NCBI GenBank assembly: GCA_022560025.1
Contig: JAFISE010000331.1
Location: 1-19,903, forward strand
Length of the DNA stretch: 19,903 nucleotides
Direction: 5' to 3'
From: Stagonosporopsis chrysanthemi
Taxonomy: Eukaryota > Ascomycota > Dothideomycetes > Pleosporales > Didymellaceae
Positions within the stretch are counted from its first letter, which is position 1; every line of letters begins with the position of its first letter. The translations under genes were made by a program, and so were the position numbers. The notes beneath the pieces were generated by a model. That model ran no database searches, had not been told where the DNA came from, and saw only the letters and a list, made by a program, of their open reading frames with translations. Below are positions 8,130-18,349 of the stretch, piece by piece.

Positions 8130-9648
8130 CTTGCTAACAGCGCTAAGCTACTAGTGCCTAGTACTTTCTACTTAGCGTTAGTAGTAGAGATAGTAGAAGC
8201 AGGCACCTAAGCGTTTTTTATTACTAGCTAAGAAGCTTGTTTATTTAAAAATACACTCTATAGAGAGTGTAAACTATATATATAACCTACTCTTATAAAA
8301 TATACTTATAGTAGAAAGATTCTATATAGATATTATCTTAGATGCTTGTTTAAATAGTAAAGGTCTCTAGTACCTTAGCCTTAGCTCTATACTCTGTATA
8401 AGTTACTTAGATAAACTAAGATTTAGCATTGTATATACAGCTCTTAAGTATGCTTTTAGCTTTACTTTCTCTAAATATAAGCTACTTTCTACTTATATAC
8501 TAAACTTAGTAAATACTGTAATACCTAAAAATCTTTTACTACTTATCTAAGAAGCTTAGATAAAGACCTTTAGTATATACAAGCTAGCTATCTAGGCTTA
8601 GAAGCTTGTAAGGGCATAGAAACATCTAAATAGGTCTGTTAGATCTATTTGCAACTAGTGCAGAGCTCTTTAAGCCTTAGTAAAGAGAGTGCACAGCGTG
8701 TATATAAGTAAAACAGCTTAAAAAGACTACTAATACTATATAAATATACATACTAAACTAAGAGTAAGCTAAAGAAAGTATAAAAAGCCTAGGCAACTAT
8801 TTTAAAGAGTAAGTTAGGTCCTATTTAATATACTTCTAGATTGTAGTAACAAGTTATAGATCCTTTTAATTTAAGAATACTATAGAAGAAAGCTCTATAT
8901 ATACTACCTACAAGGCAAGATACTTATAGAGATTCTATATGTTTTTACAAACTTTATAACTAGGTACTTACTTAGTACAAGCTTAAAATTTGCAAGATTG
9001 CTTAAGACAATAACACTAAAACAGTACTATAGCATAGGAGCTCTGTTTACAAGCGCTAGGCGCTTAAAAAAGGTATTAAAATAGAGCTTACTCTACTCTA
9101 TATAAATAAGCTGAATAGCAGTCTAAAGAGAGCTAGTTAAAAGATAATAATAAATTTAATAAAGATAGTAAGCAGTGCGAATTTACTCTAGAATTTCTAG
9201 CTAGAAGTTATAGAAGCTACTATATAGCTATATAATATAAACCTATCTTTATAAACAAGCTACGTAGCTCTAATAAGTAGTTTACTTAGTATTTTTACTA
9301 GTACATGCTTAAACTTATAAGAGAAGTAACAGCTAGTCTTAGGCCTAATTAGAGCAGCGTTTATACTTATAGCTACTGCGCATAATTTTTAAATAAAGAA
9401 TAAGTAGCTAGACGTAATAAAAAAAGCTTTAAAAGTACTCTATAAAGCTATATTAGTTACCTTGTTAGTTGTTAAGCTTTTAGTATATACTATATATAAG
9501 TCTTCTAATCTAACTAGATAATTATAATATACAATATAATATTTAACAAGAAGCTTTTTTATAGCAAAAATAATAAAGAACTATAAATCTCTAGAGTAAA
9601 AGTAAGTAAGCTTATTAAAATTCTTTATAAACCTAGTAAGATATTTAA
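8130..9648 (+). pseudogene. Copia protease end and integrase
   Basis: Reading resumes in the same frame as before the solo LTR (LANSAKLLVPSTFYLALVVEIVEAG) and stays in frame until at least 9200. A pre-integrase/zinc region is probable near 8540-8700. The core is clear: ICKIA-stop-DNNTKTVL (about 8985-9025) matches the second catalytic block IRSDNGTE. ALKKGIKIELTLLY and LNSSLKRAS (about 9060-9140) match the WAxxxGIxxExTxPYTPxQNGxxERA block. LEVIEATI-stop-LYNINLS (about 9204-9250) matches LWPEVxxAAxxLxNxxP. The last part, up to the hAT-B insertion at 9657, resembles the RDVIFNEEA block in another frame. RIP stops throughout; inactive. Confidence 0.85.
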
Positions 9649-9656
9649 TATAAGAG

Positions 9657-10152
9657 TAAGCTAGTAAATAGGTTTAGAGTACCTAGCAGTAGGTAGAAGT
9701 TAGGTTAGGGTTGCACAGACCTTAGAGTAGTAGTTAGGTTAGAGTTGCATAGGCTAGAGGTAAAGGTTAGGTAGAGGTACCTCTAGCATAGGTAGAAGTA
9801 GGGGTTAGGTTGTACAGACCTAGGTTAAGGTTAAGTTAGAAGTACTTACTAGAGTATATAATTTTAAGTTGTAATAAATAGCTTATCTTGCTACAGAATA
9901 ACTTTGTTAAAGTAAGCCTACTACAGTGTATAATAATAAGCAGTAATAATTAGCCCTCTTACTACAGGATAAAATCTTCTATAACATTAGTACAACTTCT
10001 ACTCTACTCTAACTCTAAGTAGAGACAACTTAACCTTTACTTACTTAGTATTAACTTAGCACAGGTAGAAGTTAGGTAAGAGTTAAGTAGAGGTTAGGTA
10101 CTGTCACGTGCTACCTTAACCCCTACCTAACCTCTATCTATTTGCTAGCCTA
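9657..10152 (+). mobile_element. hAT-B: non-autonomous hAT element (496 bp)
   Basis: Termini are TAAGCTAGTAAATAGGT on the left and the inverse TCTATTTGCTAGCCTA-like end on the right, flanked by a perfect 8-bp duplication TATAAGAG (9649-9656 and 10153-10160). The first 190 bp align with the left end of hAT-C (12466-12660), including three spaced copies of a GTTGCACAGACC-type subterminal motif (9710, 9743 and 9809). The internal part shows no transposase. It is best read as a deletion derivative of the hAT-C family. It lies in copia between integrase and RT; element plus duplication is 504 bp. Confidence 0.9.
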
Positions 10153-10160
10153 TATAAGAG

Positions 10161-12454
10161 AAGTAATTAAGCTTTTAACTATATAAGCAGTAAATTTATT
10201 ACTTAAAACACCTAGTAAGTAATAGCTTAGAAGTAGAGCTATATAGAAATCTTAATTACTAAAAGGCTAATCTAGTTAGAAAAGAGCTGCTATAGTAGAA
10301 GCTGTGTGTGCAACTAGCTTAGCGAGCAGGTCGCTAGAGATCTGCGCAGAGTACTAAGAGATAGGCCTACTTTCTCTTAACTTAACTCTAGAACCTAAGC
10401 ACCTAGAGTTAGCTAGAGAAGGTCCTATAAAGAAGGTAGAGCATACTAAAAGCTTATAAGAAGTGTACTCTACTATAGAAAAAGAGAGCACACTAGTATT
10501 CTCTAAGGATCTTAATCTTATAGCTAATAGGCTAAGACTTAGCTTGCTAATTGTATTTGTATCTTCTTATAGTTTAATAAGAGCTAGTCTACTAACTACT
10601 ATACATGTAAACTAGCTATAGCAGTCCTTGCAAGCAAGCTACTAACTAAGAGATTATAAGTGTAATAAGCTTAGTAATAACAAAAGAGTATAGTATACTG
10701 TAATTAACCTACTTTATAGAGTAGAAGGCTACTTATAGATACTCTAACCTTTGTTTACCTATATAAATAAATAAGGAGAGTAGTGTAAAAAGCTTGTTAC
10801 TATATATATAGTAATAGCTGCCTTAGTTCTTAACTTTAAGAAGAAAAACAAGTAGTATATATACTATAACAAGCTCTCTTAACTCCTAACAAAATAGAAA
10901 GATCTTGCTATCTACCTAATTAGAGCTCTATGCAAGCAGGCAGCTAAGAAAGAGATTCTCTAGCTAATGCTGCTTAAAACCTAGATAGAGATAGACAGGC
11001 TAAGCTCTTTACTAAAACTCTTACTGCTTAAATAGGTCTTTGTATTTAAGTTTAATAAAGACAGCTATTTTTTCAAGTATAAGGCAAGGATTTATATGTG
11101 TAGAGATTGCTAGGCAAAGGAATTAATTAACTTAACCTATGCTATAATACTTACTTTACACTTATTTTATACTACAGTAGCAATTACTGTATACTTTAGC
11201 TAAGAGCTCTGTTAGTACAATATTTCTAGTGTATTTTTATACGTAAGCTATACAGGCTAACCTAGTGTGCTTTATAAGCTACTTAATAAGTTTATAAAAC
11301 CTAGAAAGTGTATAAAGCTCTTGCAGGCGCTATACAGGCTGTGCAATTCTCTACTTCTATAGTACTAAGAGCTCTTAGCTACTCTTTAGAAGCTTAGTTT
11401 AACAGTATTAAAAAAAGAGCTATACCTATTCTTTAACTTAGAATACTGCATAGTACTACTATTCTATGTAGATAATATTCTGCTTGCTTTTTACAAAGAT
11501 AACAAAGCTGCAGCTATAAAGCTTATAAGCTTGCTGTAAATAAAATATTATATAGAAGACTATAGTAATATAGAATAGTTGTTAGAGATTAGAACAATCT
11601 ATAATTAAGCTGCTAGTACTATAATACTAGCGCACAACCCTTATATTAACATAGTCGTAACTAAGTCTAGTATTGCTAGAAATAGACAGTTTCTAATTAT
11701 TCTATTTTTAATTAAGAAGCTTGCTAAACATACTAGAGAAGCTTTAAAACAAGAGATTAAGGCTTACTAAGAGCACGTTAAGAGTATACTATACACAGTA
11801 ATAATAATCTGCCTAGATATAGCCTATACTGCCTTTTAGTTATTATACTACCTTATTAACCTAGAAGAAGCTTACTTTAAAGCAGCTAATTGAGTAATTA
11901 GCTACTTATACTAAACTAAGTACCTAAATATTAGGTACAAAGCTTAAAAAGACAGCTAGCTGCTTATTTATAGAAATACTTTATTTGCTAATAATTACAA
12001 GACTTTATAATTATCTTAAGACTAAATTATATAGCTCTTTAGAAGTCTAATTATATAGAAGGCAGCCTAGCAAGCTATAGCAACTACCTTAACTATAGAA
12101 GCAGAGTTATTAGCTTTAGAGTAGGTAGCAAAGAAGAGCATTGCTCTTAAACGCTTTCTTACTAAGCTTTAGCTTATCCTAAGAGTAGCTTAGGAGATAT
12201 TCTATAATAATTAGCAAATAATAAAGCTAGTTATAAAAGAAAGCAAGCAACTTACTACCTAGCTGCGCTATATAGATATATAAAATATATAGCTTAAGTA
12301 AGAGTATATTAAGAGTAGCTTTAAAGTTTGTTATTTAAAAACAAGTAAGATGCCTGCTAATAGGCTTACAAAGCTGCTCTCTCTAGGTAGTTATATAAGT
12401 ATTCTCTTAGTAACTTTAACTTATATAATATATTATAAGAAAAGAGTAAATTAA
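10161..12454 (+). pseudogene. Copia reverse transcriptase and RNase H
   Basis: The C-terminal half of copia pol. Blocks in order: LLLLKQVFVFKFNKDSYFFK (about 11017-11080), like PLKWVFxxKFxxDGxxxKxKARxV; LCQYNISSVFLYVSYTGQPS, like QxDVxxAFLxGxxxExVYxxQP; LLQALYRLCNSLLLQYQELL, like KLxKALYGLRQSPRxWxxxL; and FYVDNILLAF (11462-11491), where the catalytic YVDD reads YVDN. RNase H follows with CLDIAYTAFQLLYYL, TIEAELLALEQVAKKS (12092 onwards), YIDIQNIQLKQEYI and KTSKMPANRLTKLLS. The frame is the same from YVDN to the stop at 12452-12454. It differs from the integrase frame, so one shift lies between about 9650 and 11000. Gln codons are often TAG/TAA. Confidence 0.92.
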
Positions 12455-12519
12455 TAAGTAAAGACTAGGCTAGCAAATAGGTGCAGGGTACCTAGCAGTA
12501 GGTAGGGGTAGGGTTAGAG

Positions 12520-12634
12520 TTGCACAGACCTAGGGGTAGTAGTAGAGTAGGGGTTGCACAGGCTAGGGGTAGAGGTTAGGTAAGAGTACTTCTAGTGTAG
12601 GTAAGAGTAAGAGTTAGGTTGCACAGACCTAGGT
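12520..12634. repeat. Subterminal repeats of hAT-C
   Basis: TTGCACAG(A/G)CCTAGG-like motifs start at 12520, 12554 and 12619 in a G-rich setting, and GGGTACCTAGCAG occurs twice (about 12487 and 12652). hAT-B carries the same triplet of motifs at its left end. Repeated subterminal motifs of this kind are typical transposase-binding sites of hAT elements. Confidence 0.7.
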
Positions 12635-12811
12635 TAGAGTTAGGTTTAGGGTACCTAGCAGGGTCACATCTACACTAATATAGATATAGTATAGTAGCTT
12701 AACTTTATTTCTTAATTTAGAATAGTTGTGCAATTTTATTATTAAGTTTAGTAATTTTAGTTTAGATTTTCTACGTGTTAAATAACTAGTTGTTATAGTT
12801 ATTAATAACAG

Positions 12812-15233
12812 CTACTCTCTGTATTGCGTAGGCTTTACTCTTTTATGCGGCCGCTGTTCTCTTTATAAGAGAGTAGATAGGCTAACCTCTTTAATATCTT
12901 TATCTGTTTCGCTCTTAATATCAATTCTAATCTTACCTACTAGCCTAACGTAGGCAGGCAACTTAAGAAGATTATCTACCTTATTATAGAGTAGAGTGTT
13001 GTCCTCTACTATAGCCTCTAAGAATATTAAATCCTTTAGGATTATAATCTCTTAGATAGCTTAGGCAGAAAGTCTGTGCCTCTAATCTCTAAGCACGTCT
13101 CTAGCAGTATTAAATACTTGCTCTACTCTTACTTGTAAGATAAGTACTGCTAGAATATCTTTTGCAACTTGTGCAAGATAAGGATAAGAAGCTTTGTTTA
13201 ACTTCTACTACTCTAAGATATTAAAGCTGTTGCCTAATAGAACGCAGAGTGTACTTAGATAGGACTCCTCTTTAAATCTAGTTAGGCCTATATTCTTATC
13301 TATATTAAAAGTTAAACTTTAACTATGTGTAGAAAAGCTTGCTGACTGTAATTAAATTAGTGTAGCTAGCTTACAAAACTATTTACCCTCTAACAATTGC
13401 CTTAAGATAGTATTAGAGACTAGGCTATTACCCCTAGTCTTAGTACTATTATAGTAGTTTAGATAGTCTAAAAATTCTTAACAGTAAGTATGCTTATAAT
13501 AAACTTCTTACAACTTATCCTAGATCTTGTTAGCATGTAGCTGTAATAACAAACTATAATAATAGTACTTTATAAGTAGTTAGCTTTTGTGTAAGGTCTA
13601 GAATTGTTGCGCAATTAAAAAAGAAACCTTAATCTCTACTTATTCTTGCGTAGTATTTTAACAACTTTGCACAACCTTTATCTGCTGCAGCCTAAACAAC
13701 GTCTAGCTACTTGTTGCTGTCAACGCTGTTAGTATCTTCTCTAAGCTTACTAGTTATATCTTCTAAGAAATTAAAAAGGCGTCTATATATAAGCTAGATG
13801 TATAGAATATAAAGCTTGTAGTTCTTACTTAGATAGCCTGTTACTACCTTAAAGTTCTTTAGCATGTGTGTAATTGCCTAGAGATAGTGCTACTTAGATG
13901 CTCTAAGGCAGAGTTTCTTAAGGTCTTTAAAATCTGCCTTAGCAGTATCTTAATTAGCTCTAAAACTTGTGCCTTTTAGCTAGATTTCTTGCTTAAGCTA
14001 TTTTTTAATATATAGCTAAAGCTTAACTGCGCGTTTACACATATTATATGTAGAATTCTACCTTGTTTTACATCCTAAATAACTAACAGGCGTTTGCTTG
14101 CTAGTAGGTTCTGCTAGGTTGCTAAAAACCTCTTAAATTATTAAGGCAATAGATTAATTGCAATAATAATAGCCTGTAGCTGTGTCTTTATAAGTATATA
14201 ATAAATGTCTATAATAAAAGAAAGTTTACTTTGTGCAAAGAATTAGGGACTAATATATCTGTTTGAATATTTTAAACATAGCAAGATTACAGTGTTTCCT
14301 CTTGTTCTATTTCTAGAGAAGCTGACAGCTTTAGATAGAATATAATATCCTAAACAACAAGATTAATTACGTGCGCAAGGTAAGAGATAGTATTTTCTCT
14401 AAAGCTCTATGTGTAACTTTCTTTAGCTAGAAGAGCTTTAACTAACTATAATAAAGTACTGTTATTACTTGCATTATTATATATAATACTAAGCAACTTT
14501 TTTATAGTGCTTGTACTTTAGAAGACTTGCATAACTTTCTTAGCTATAGACGTTCTAGTATGCCTTCCTTGCATAGAGATAAAATCTAGTAGCACTTCTT
14601 AAAGCTTCTACTTGTTGTTAATATAGTATTCTTTAATTGCTAGGAAGCTTAGGTAATTACTAGAAGTCTAGGCGTTAAGTGTAATAGATAGCCTTGTATG
14701 TTTACTAAGGTCCTAGAGCTGTGCTGCCTTAGCGTCTTTAAATTAATACTTAAATAACATGCTAAATTTATAACAGCTAGTTAACACAGCCTTAGGCTAA
14801 AGAAAGTGTATAAACTGTTAAAATAATAGCTACTTAACTGTTTAGAATAACTAATTGTTGTTAATAACAAGCTGTACAATTTTCTTTTTAAAAGCAAGTA
14901 TTAAGTATGCTAGATATAAAATAGTAGCCTGCTAAGATTGTTATTATTGTAGCGTAGTAGATAGCTAGCTATATAAAGGCGTTCTAATTTGCAAATAAGT
15001 TTAAAACCTTAGGTAATTTAGTATATGCTTAGTTCTAATACTTTTTACTATTAGGTGTTATAATATATACTTATAGTTAAGGCAATATAGATATAGATAG
15101 CTAGTAAGAGCATAGGCAGCCTCTCTAAATTAAGTCTAGACATATCTAGTGCAAGAAGCAGAACCTTATTACAGATATAGCGCAACAGGATCTCTAGCCT
15201 AAGCTGTAGTACTCTACTATCTGTCCTATGCAA
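12812..15233 (-). pseudogene. hAT transposase, RIP-inactivated
   Basis: This is the transposase of hAT-C. Read on minus, the N-terminal part up to about 15000 is poorly preserved and may hold a BED zinc finger. An ATG at 15231-15233 opens 60 codons but in a different frame from the core. Then come ILAFKKKIVQLVINNN, QFIHFL-stop-PKAVLTSCYKFSMLFKY and KHTRLSITLNA-stop-TSSNYLSFLAIK, matching the family block SLTLDxWTSPNxxxFLxITxHY (the Asp reads Asn). VLLDFISMQGRHT and LLSIIYNNASNN follow, matching the block with the second catalytic Asp (DNAxNN, Asp to Asn), then ISYLAHVINLVV like the C..H RCxAHxLNLxV block. Near the end VEQVFNTARDVLRD-stop-RHRLSA and EIIILKDLI form the hAT dimerisation domain. 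An acidic tail ends near 12812. Confidence 0.9.
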
Positions 15234-15401
15234 TTAGTATTGCCTTGCTCTCTTTACTTTCCTAGAGACTGTGCTGCAGTTGCTTTAGCAAGTAAACTAA
15301 TTGCTAGGTTCTACCTTTTATAGTCTAGGGTACAATTATTTTAAGGCCCTTAAGATCTTGTAGTATGCTAGATGCCCTATTAGCCCTGTTGCTAGCTAGA
15401 G

Positions 15402-15679
15402 GTAAAGGCATAGCTGTAATAATTAAACGTAATAATTAATTGCAACATAATATTTTAGTAGAAAAAAAAACAGTATAGACAGGTTTAGAAAACATTACTA
15501 AAAGAAAATCTATAGATAATATATCTAATATTCCTAGCGTCTTTACTTTAACAATCTCTAGATATTATTCCTATAACAAGTTAAGCATAATTAAAGTTTA
15601 AGAGAAATTATTAAGGTCTAAGCTGTTTTAATTAGTTGTAATAATCTACTAAGGAGCTAGCGCACTAAACAGCTTGTAT
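15402..15679. other. Unassigned A+T-rich spacer
   Basis: This should be the target on the far side of hAT-C, possibly the 3' end of copia. No LTR, polypurine tract or coding motif was recognised. A run of nine A (15461-15469) is present. Confidence 0.4.
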
Positions 15680-16663
15680 CTACTTGTTATTATTGCTATT
15701 ATTACTCTTATCTTCCTTATTGCTGGCTGAGTCCTCTAAATCGCTAAAACTCTTAAAATTAGTTTTCTCCTCCTCTATAAGAGCTTGCTAATACTGCTTA
15801 TCTGTCTTATACTTATTTAGCATAGCTGCAAAGTACGCCTCTAGCTTAACACTATTATCTTTAAGTTCTTCCTTGCACTTATTGCTATTATTACTCTTAA
15901 TATACAGGTTGTCTGCAGTTAGAAGAAGGCTGCTATTGCCTAGATTAGCTAGGTAATTATTAGGCTTATGCTGCCTAGTACTATTAGTAAATATATGTAA
16001 TAATTAGATATAATAACTTACTCTTACTTATTATCTAGGCACACAGCTAGACTTTTTAGCAAAAGCTTATTATAAAACTTAACCTACTCTTCTTTCTTAG
16101 TATTAGAGTTAAAGATATTAGTTTTTAGCTTCTTAAGACCTTTCTAATACTCTTTTTGGAGGATAATTTTAAGGGCACTACTAGCACTAAACAGGCGTTT
16201 AGCTGCCTAGCTAGTATCTAATTCTTTTTTTTTCTTAACAGCAGTGTTAACCTTAGAGATATATATTAAATAGTTACATATATTAATCTTATAATTAATA
16301 GTATCTTATTTTTTATAGGCAGCACAAAGCTTGTCTTTAAGCTATTCTACTATATTTAGTTAGAATAAAGATATAATAACAGGACATAATAACTAACTAC
16401 TCTTGTAGATATTATAGCAGGTCTACTTAAGATCTTCTTTAGCTTGTTACTAGATCTTAGTCTTCTGTTTAGCAGTGCTAGCTATATAAGTTGCTATTGT
16501 CTTTAGTTTTTTAAGAAGCTAATATTTTGCGGTATAGTTAGCGTTGCAGGCTTTACTAATAGCTGCCTTTTCTTTATTGCAAAGTAAAGCTCTAGTTCTC
16601 TGCTAGACTGCGCAGGTAGAATTACTAAGCTAGCCCTTAAAAGAGAATATTAAATTAGTAGAA
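15680..16663 (-). pseudogene. Unidentified Lys/Asn-rich protein gene, cut by the gypsy-R LTR
   Basis: I do not recognise this gene. On minus, one frame runs from the LTR junction at 16663 to a TAG at 15680-15682 (about 310 codons), broken only by RIP-type stops. It reads ALLCNKEKAAISKACNANYT near the start, then KTIATYIASTAKQKTKI, then AAKRLFSASSALKIILQKEY and KGLKKLKTNIFNSNTKKEE. The tail is acidic and Ser/Asn-rich, SFSDLEDSASNKEDKSNN. At 16027-15981 a 47-bp segment with GTAAGA at its start and TTTACTAATAG at its end looks like a small fungal intron, and removing it keeps the frame (DN-NTRQHKPNNY). The 5' end is lost at the gypsy insertion. It could be an element-encoded accessory protein or a decayed host gene. 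Confidence 0.5.
15981..16027 (-). other. Putative 47-bp intron
   Basis: Donor GTAAGAG, branch-like CTAAT immediately before the acceptor AG, and preservation of the reading frame on splicing. In this A+T-rich, mutated sequence such a pattern can arise by chance. Confidence 0.4.
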
Positions 16664-17151
16664 TGCTAAGGTTATACTTTAAGCAAAGCTTGTAAGCACT
16701 ATTTAATTAGTTCTTAAGAATAAATACAGTAATAAGAAGTTTGCTAAGGCTAGTAGTAAGGAGTACAGATGCAATCTGTCTGTCTTAAAAGCTAAGGGTA
16801 ATAATAAGTAGTACAGAGTAGACTAGCTAGCTTAAAAGTTAGGTTAAGATCTAATAATTAGGTTGTTACTTAGGTTATTACTTAGGTTAAACACAAACTC
16901 TAATAGTTATATTCTTACAAGGCTATATAATTAATATAATACTAAAGCTTGCTTTACTTAATATAAGCGTTGTAAGCAGGTGCATGTAAGAGCCTACTTA
17001 CTTAACTGCTAAGGAGTAAGCTAGATTACGTAACTTCTGTAATTATTATGTTGCAGCTGCGCTAAGCAACAAGCCCTTGTAATTATAGTAGCTAGATCCT
17101 TTTAAGCGTTAACAGCCTTTTAGTAACTAGTTAATATAAAGGTTTGTAACA
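16664..17151 (-). repeat. 3' LTR of gypsy-R (488 bp)
   Basis: On minus it starts TGTTACAAACC (17151 down) after a purine run and ends CCTTAGCA, probably CCTTAACA originally. It carries the uninterrupted version of the site where the pogo element entered the solo LTR (near 16815). Its U3-like half does not contain the GTTAAC-centred palindrome array of gypsy-L. Confidence 0.87.
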
Positions 17152-17426
17152 CTATCTCTTCTTTCTTAAGATTTGTTCTAAATCTTGTTAGCTGTCCTTT
17201 ATAAGCGCTACTCTACTCTTAATCCTAGTTTCTGTATTTTATTATAGTTTCTAACAGAAGAAAGGAACAAATCTGTCTTACACTTAAAATTTAAAATTAC
17301 AATATACTTTCCAATATTCTTTGCAATTTCTGTTTTACTTAGAGTAAACAGTGTTTTATTATAGCTAGTAGTAATTATTGCTTAAAGTGCTCTAAATACG
17401 TTTATTATAGGCAGCTGTATGTAAAC

Positions 17427-17747
17427 TTATCTTAGAAGGCGCTTAATTAGACTTAAGAAGAGTATTAAAAGAAGGTAGATACTAATAAAAAGTTATTAGC
17501 AGAGGTTATATTGCGCTTAATTTGTAACAAGGCAATTCTTGCGCAAGCAAAGGATAAGGCGCATAAGAAGGCTAAGTGTTTAGCAAACAAGTTAAAAGAC
17601 GCAGGCAAAAACGTTTGTGCTAAGGAGATTAATTGTCTTGCTACAGCTGCACAGGTTGCTTTCTCTTCTGCAGTGTAGTTAACTCTTAGGTATATTAATA
17701 AGGCTACTTTGTTTAGAATTAATCTAGTAGTTTTTAGTAATTTATAA
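17427..17747 (+). pseudogene. Antisense ORF of gypsy-R (candidate, unidentified)
   Basis: Homologue of 1845-2096 on the strand opposite to gag-pol. It starts at TTA where the other copy has ATG and runs 106 codons to TAA 17745-17747, just before MITE A2. It reads KKVDTNKKLLAEVI, ILAQAKDKAHKKAKCLANKL, AKEINCLATAAQVAF and TLRYINKATLF. Lys/Ala-rich, coiled-coil-like; no known domain recognised. The opposite strand here holds a 111-codon open frame (17465-17800) of Leu/Ala/Phe-rich composition that runs into the MITE, which I take as its shadow. Confidence 0.45.
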
Positions 17748-17755
17748 GGTGTGTA

Positions 17756-18131
17756 TAGACTGGCAAATGGGTCTCTACATCGGGATCTTAGGATCTGCAA
17801 TATCTTGATAGGCTTACGCTCAATTTAGACAATTAGTAGCTTAAATTATAGCCCTAACCGAGATATATTTTTTATATATACAAAAACTTGAGCTAGCTCT
17901 TTTAGTCAGCTAGATATCTTAGATCGGAGCCAAATGTGGAGACCCATCTCTTGGCAGCCTGGGTCATCAAATAACTTTTGTTCTGCTAGACTATCGGATA
18001 TACTTTCTATACAAAAAATGTAGGTCTAAATTATAGCTATAAATTAAACCAACAATCTTTAGAATTGGCCTTGAACTGACAGAGATATTGCGAATTTGAG
18101 ATCCTGATGAGGAGACCCATTTGCCAGCCTA
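17756..18131 (-). mobile_element. MITE A2, non-autonomous hAT-type element (376 bp), little mutated
   Basis: Termini TAGACTGGCAAATGGGTCTC and the inverse GAGACCCATTTGCCAGCCTA, flanked by a perfect 8-bp duplication GGTGTGTA (17748-17755 and 18132-18139). It lies just behind the chromodomain of gypsy-R. It is the same length as A1 and retains CCA, TCA, TGG, TGA and CCG triplets that are almost absent elsewhere in the window. It therefore either arrived after most RIP or escaped it. Confidence 0.93.
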
Positions 18132-18139
18132 GGTGTGTA

Positions 18140-18349
18140 ATAGGTTCTTATATGTTTTCTGTATCTAGGTAACCTAACTATTTAACTAGGTACTTGTTAT
18201 TACAACCTTTCTTGCAATGTTTTATAATTTCCTTAACCTCCTACTTATTATTATTATTAGCTTAGTAGTAGAAGTCTTTCTAGGTTAGCGTTTATAGGTT
18301 AGCTAGTTCTAGTAGCAATATATAGAACACTAGGTAAATCTTTGTGTCC
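18140..18349 (-). pseudogene. Gypsy-R pol: chromodomain
   Basis: The better preserved of the two chromodomains. On minus it reads KYLVK-stop-LGYLDTENI-stop-EPITHLG, matching YLVKWxGYPxxENTWEPxxxL with both Trp codons turned to TAG. The reading is cut by the MITE A2 duplication a few codons later. Confidence 0.87.

Larger units (their letters stand above)
4289..12457 (+). mobile_element. Ty1/copia retrotransposon with nested insertions
   Basis: Gag, protease, integrase, reverse transcriptase and RNase H occur in copia order on +. The coding region is split by a solo gypsy LTR (5496-8124) and by hAT-B (9657-10152). Element hAT-C was inserted 11 bases after the pol stop codon. Removing the solo LTR plus one duplication copy leaves the protease frame continuous. 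The 5' boundary is uncertain: frames on either side of MITE A1 are compatible with A1 lying inside the element. I could not identify its LTRs. All reading frames carry RIP-type stops. Confidence 0.85.
12466..15401 (-). mobile_element. hAT-C: full-size hAT transposon, transposase on minus
   Basis: The left end is sharp: TAGGCTAGCAAATAGGT after GTAAAGAC (12458-12465), inserted just behind the copia pol stop. The right end is less certain. Near 15385-15401 the inverse TTGCTAGCTAGAG is followed by GTAAAGGC (15402-15409), one transition away from the left flank, giving an element of about 2.94 kb. It contains an almost complete hAT transposase. Termini and subterminal repeats are shared with hAT-B; the terminal 17-20 bp also resemble MITE A. 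Confidence 0.75.

Noticed and set aside
9660..9850. Telomeric TTAGGG repeats
   Set aside because: Units are irregular, mixed with a specific TTGCACAGACC motif, and repeated at the end of another hAT element with matching target duplications. They belong to the transposons.
15051..15233. 60-codon open frame on minus as an independent gene
   Set aside because: It lies in the 5' part of the hAT transposase region, has no domain of its own, and is in a different frame from the transposase core. At most it is a piece of that gene.
17465..17800. 111-codon open frame on minus as a real gene
   Set aside because: It crosses the terminus and target duplication of MITE A2 and is Leu/Ala/Phe-rich, the expected shadow of the Lys-rich frame on +. 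The matching stretch in gypsy-L is broken by stops.
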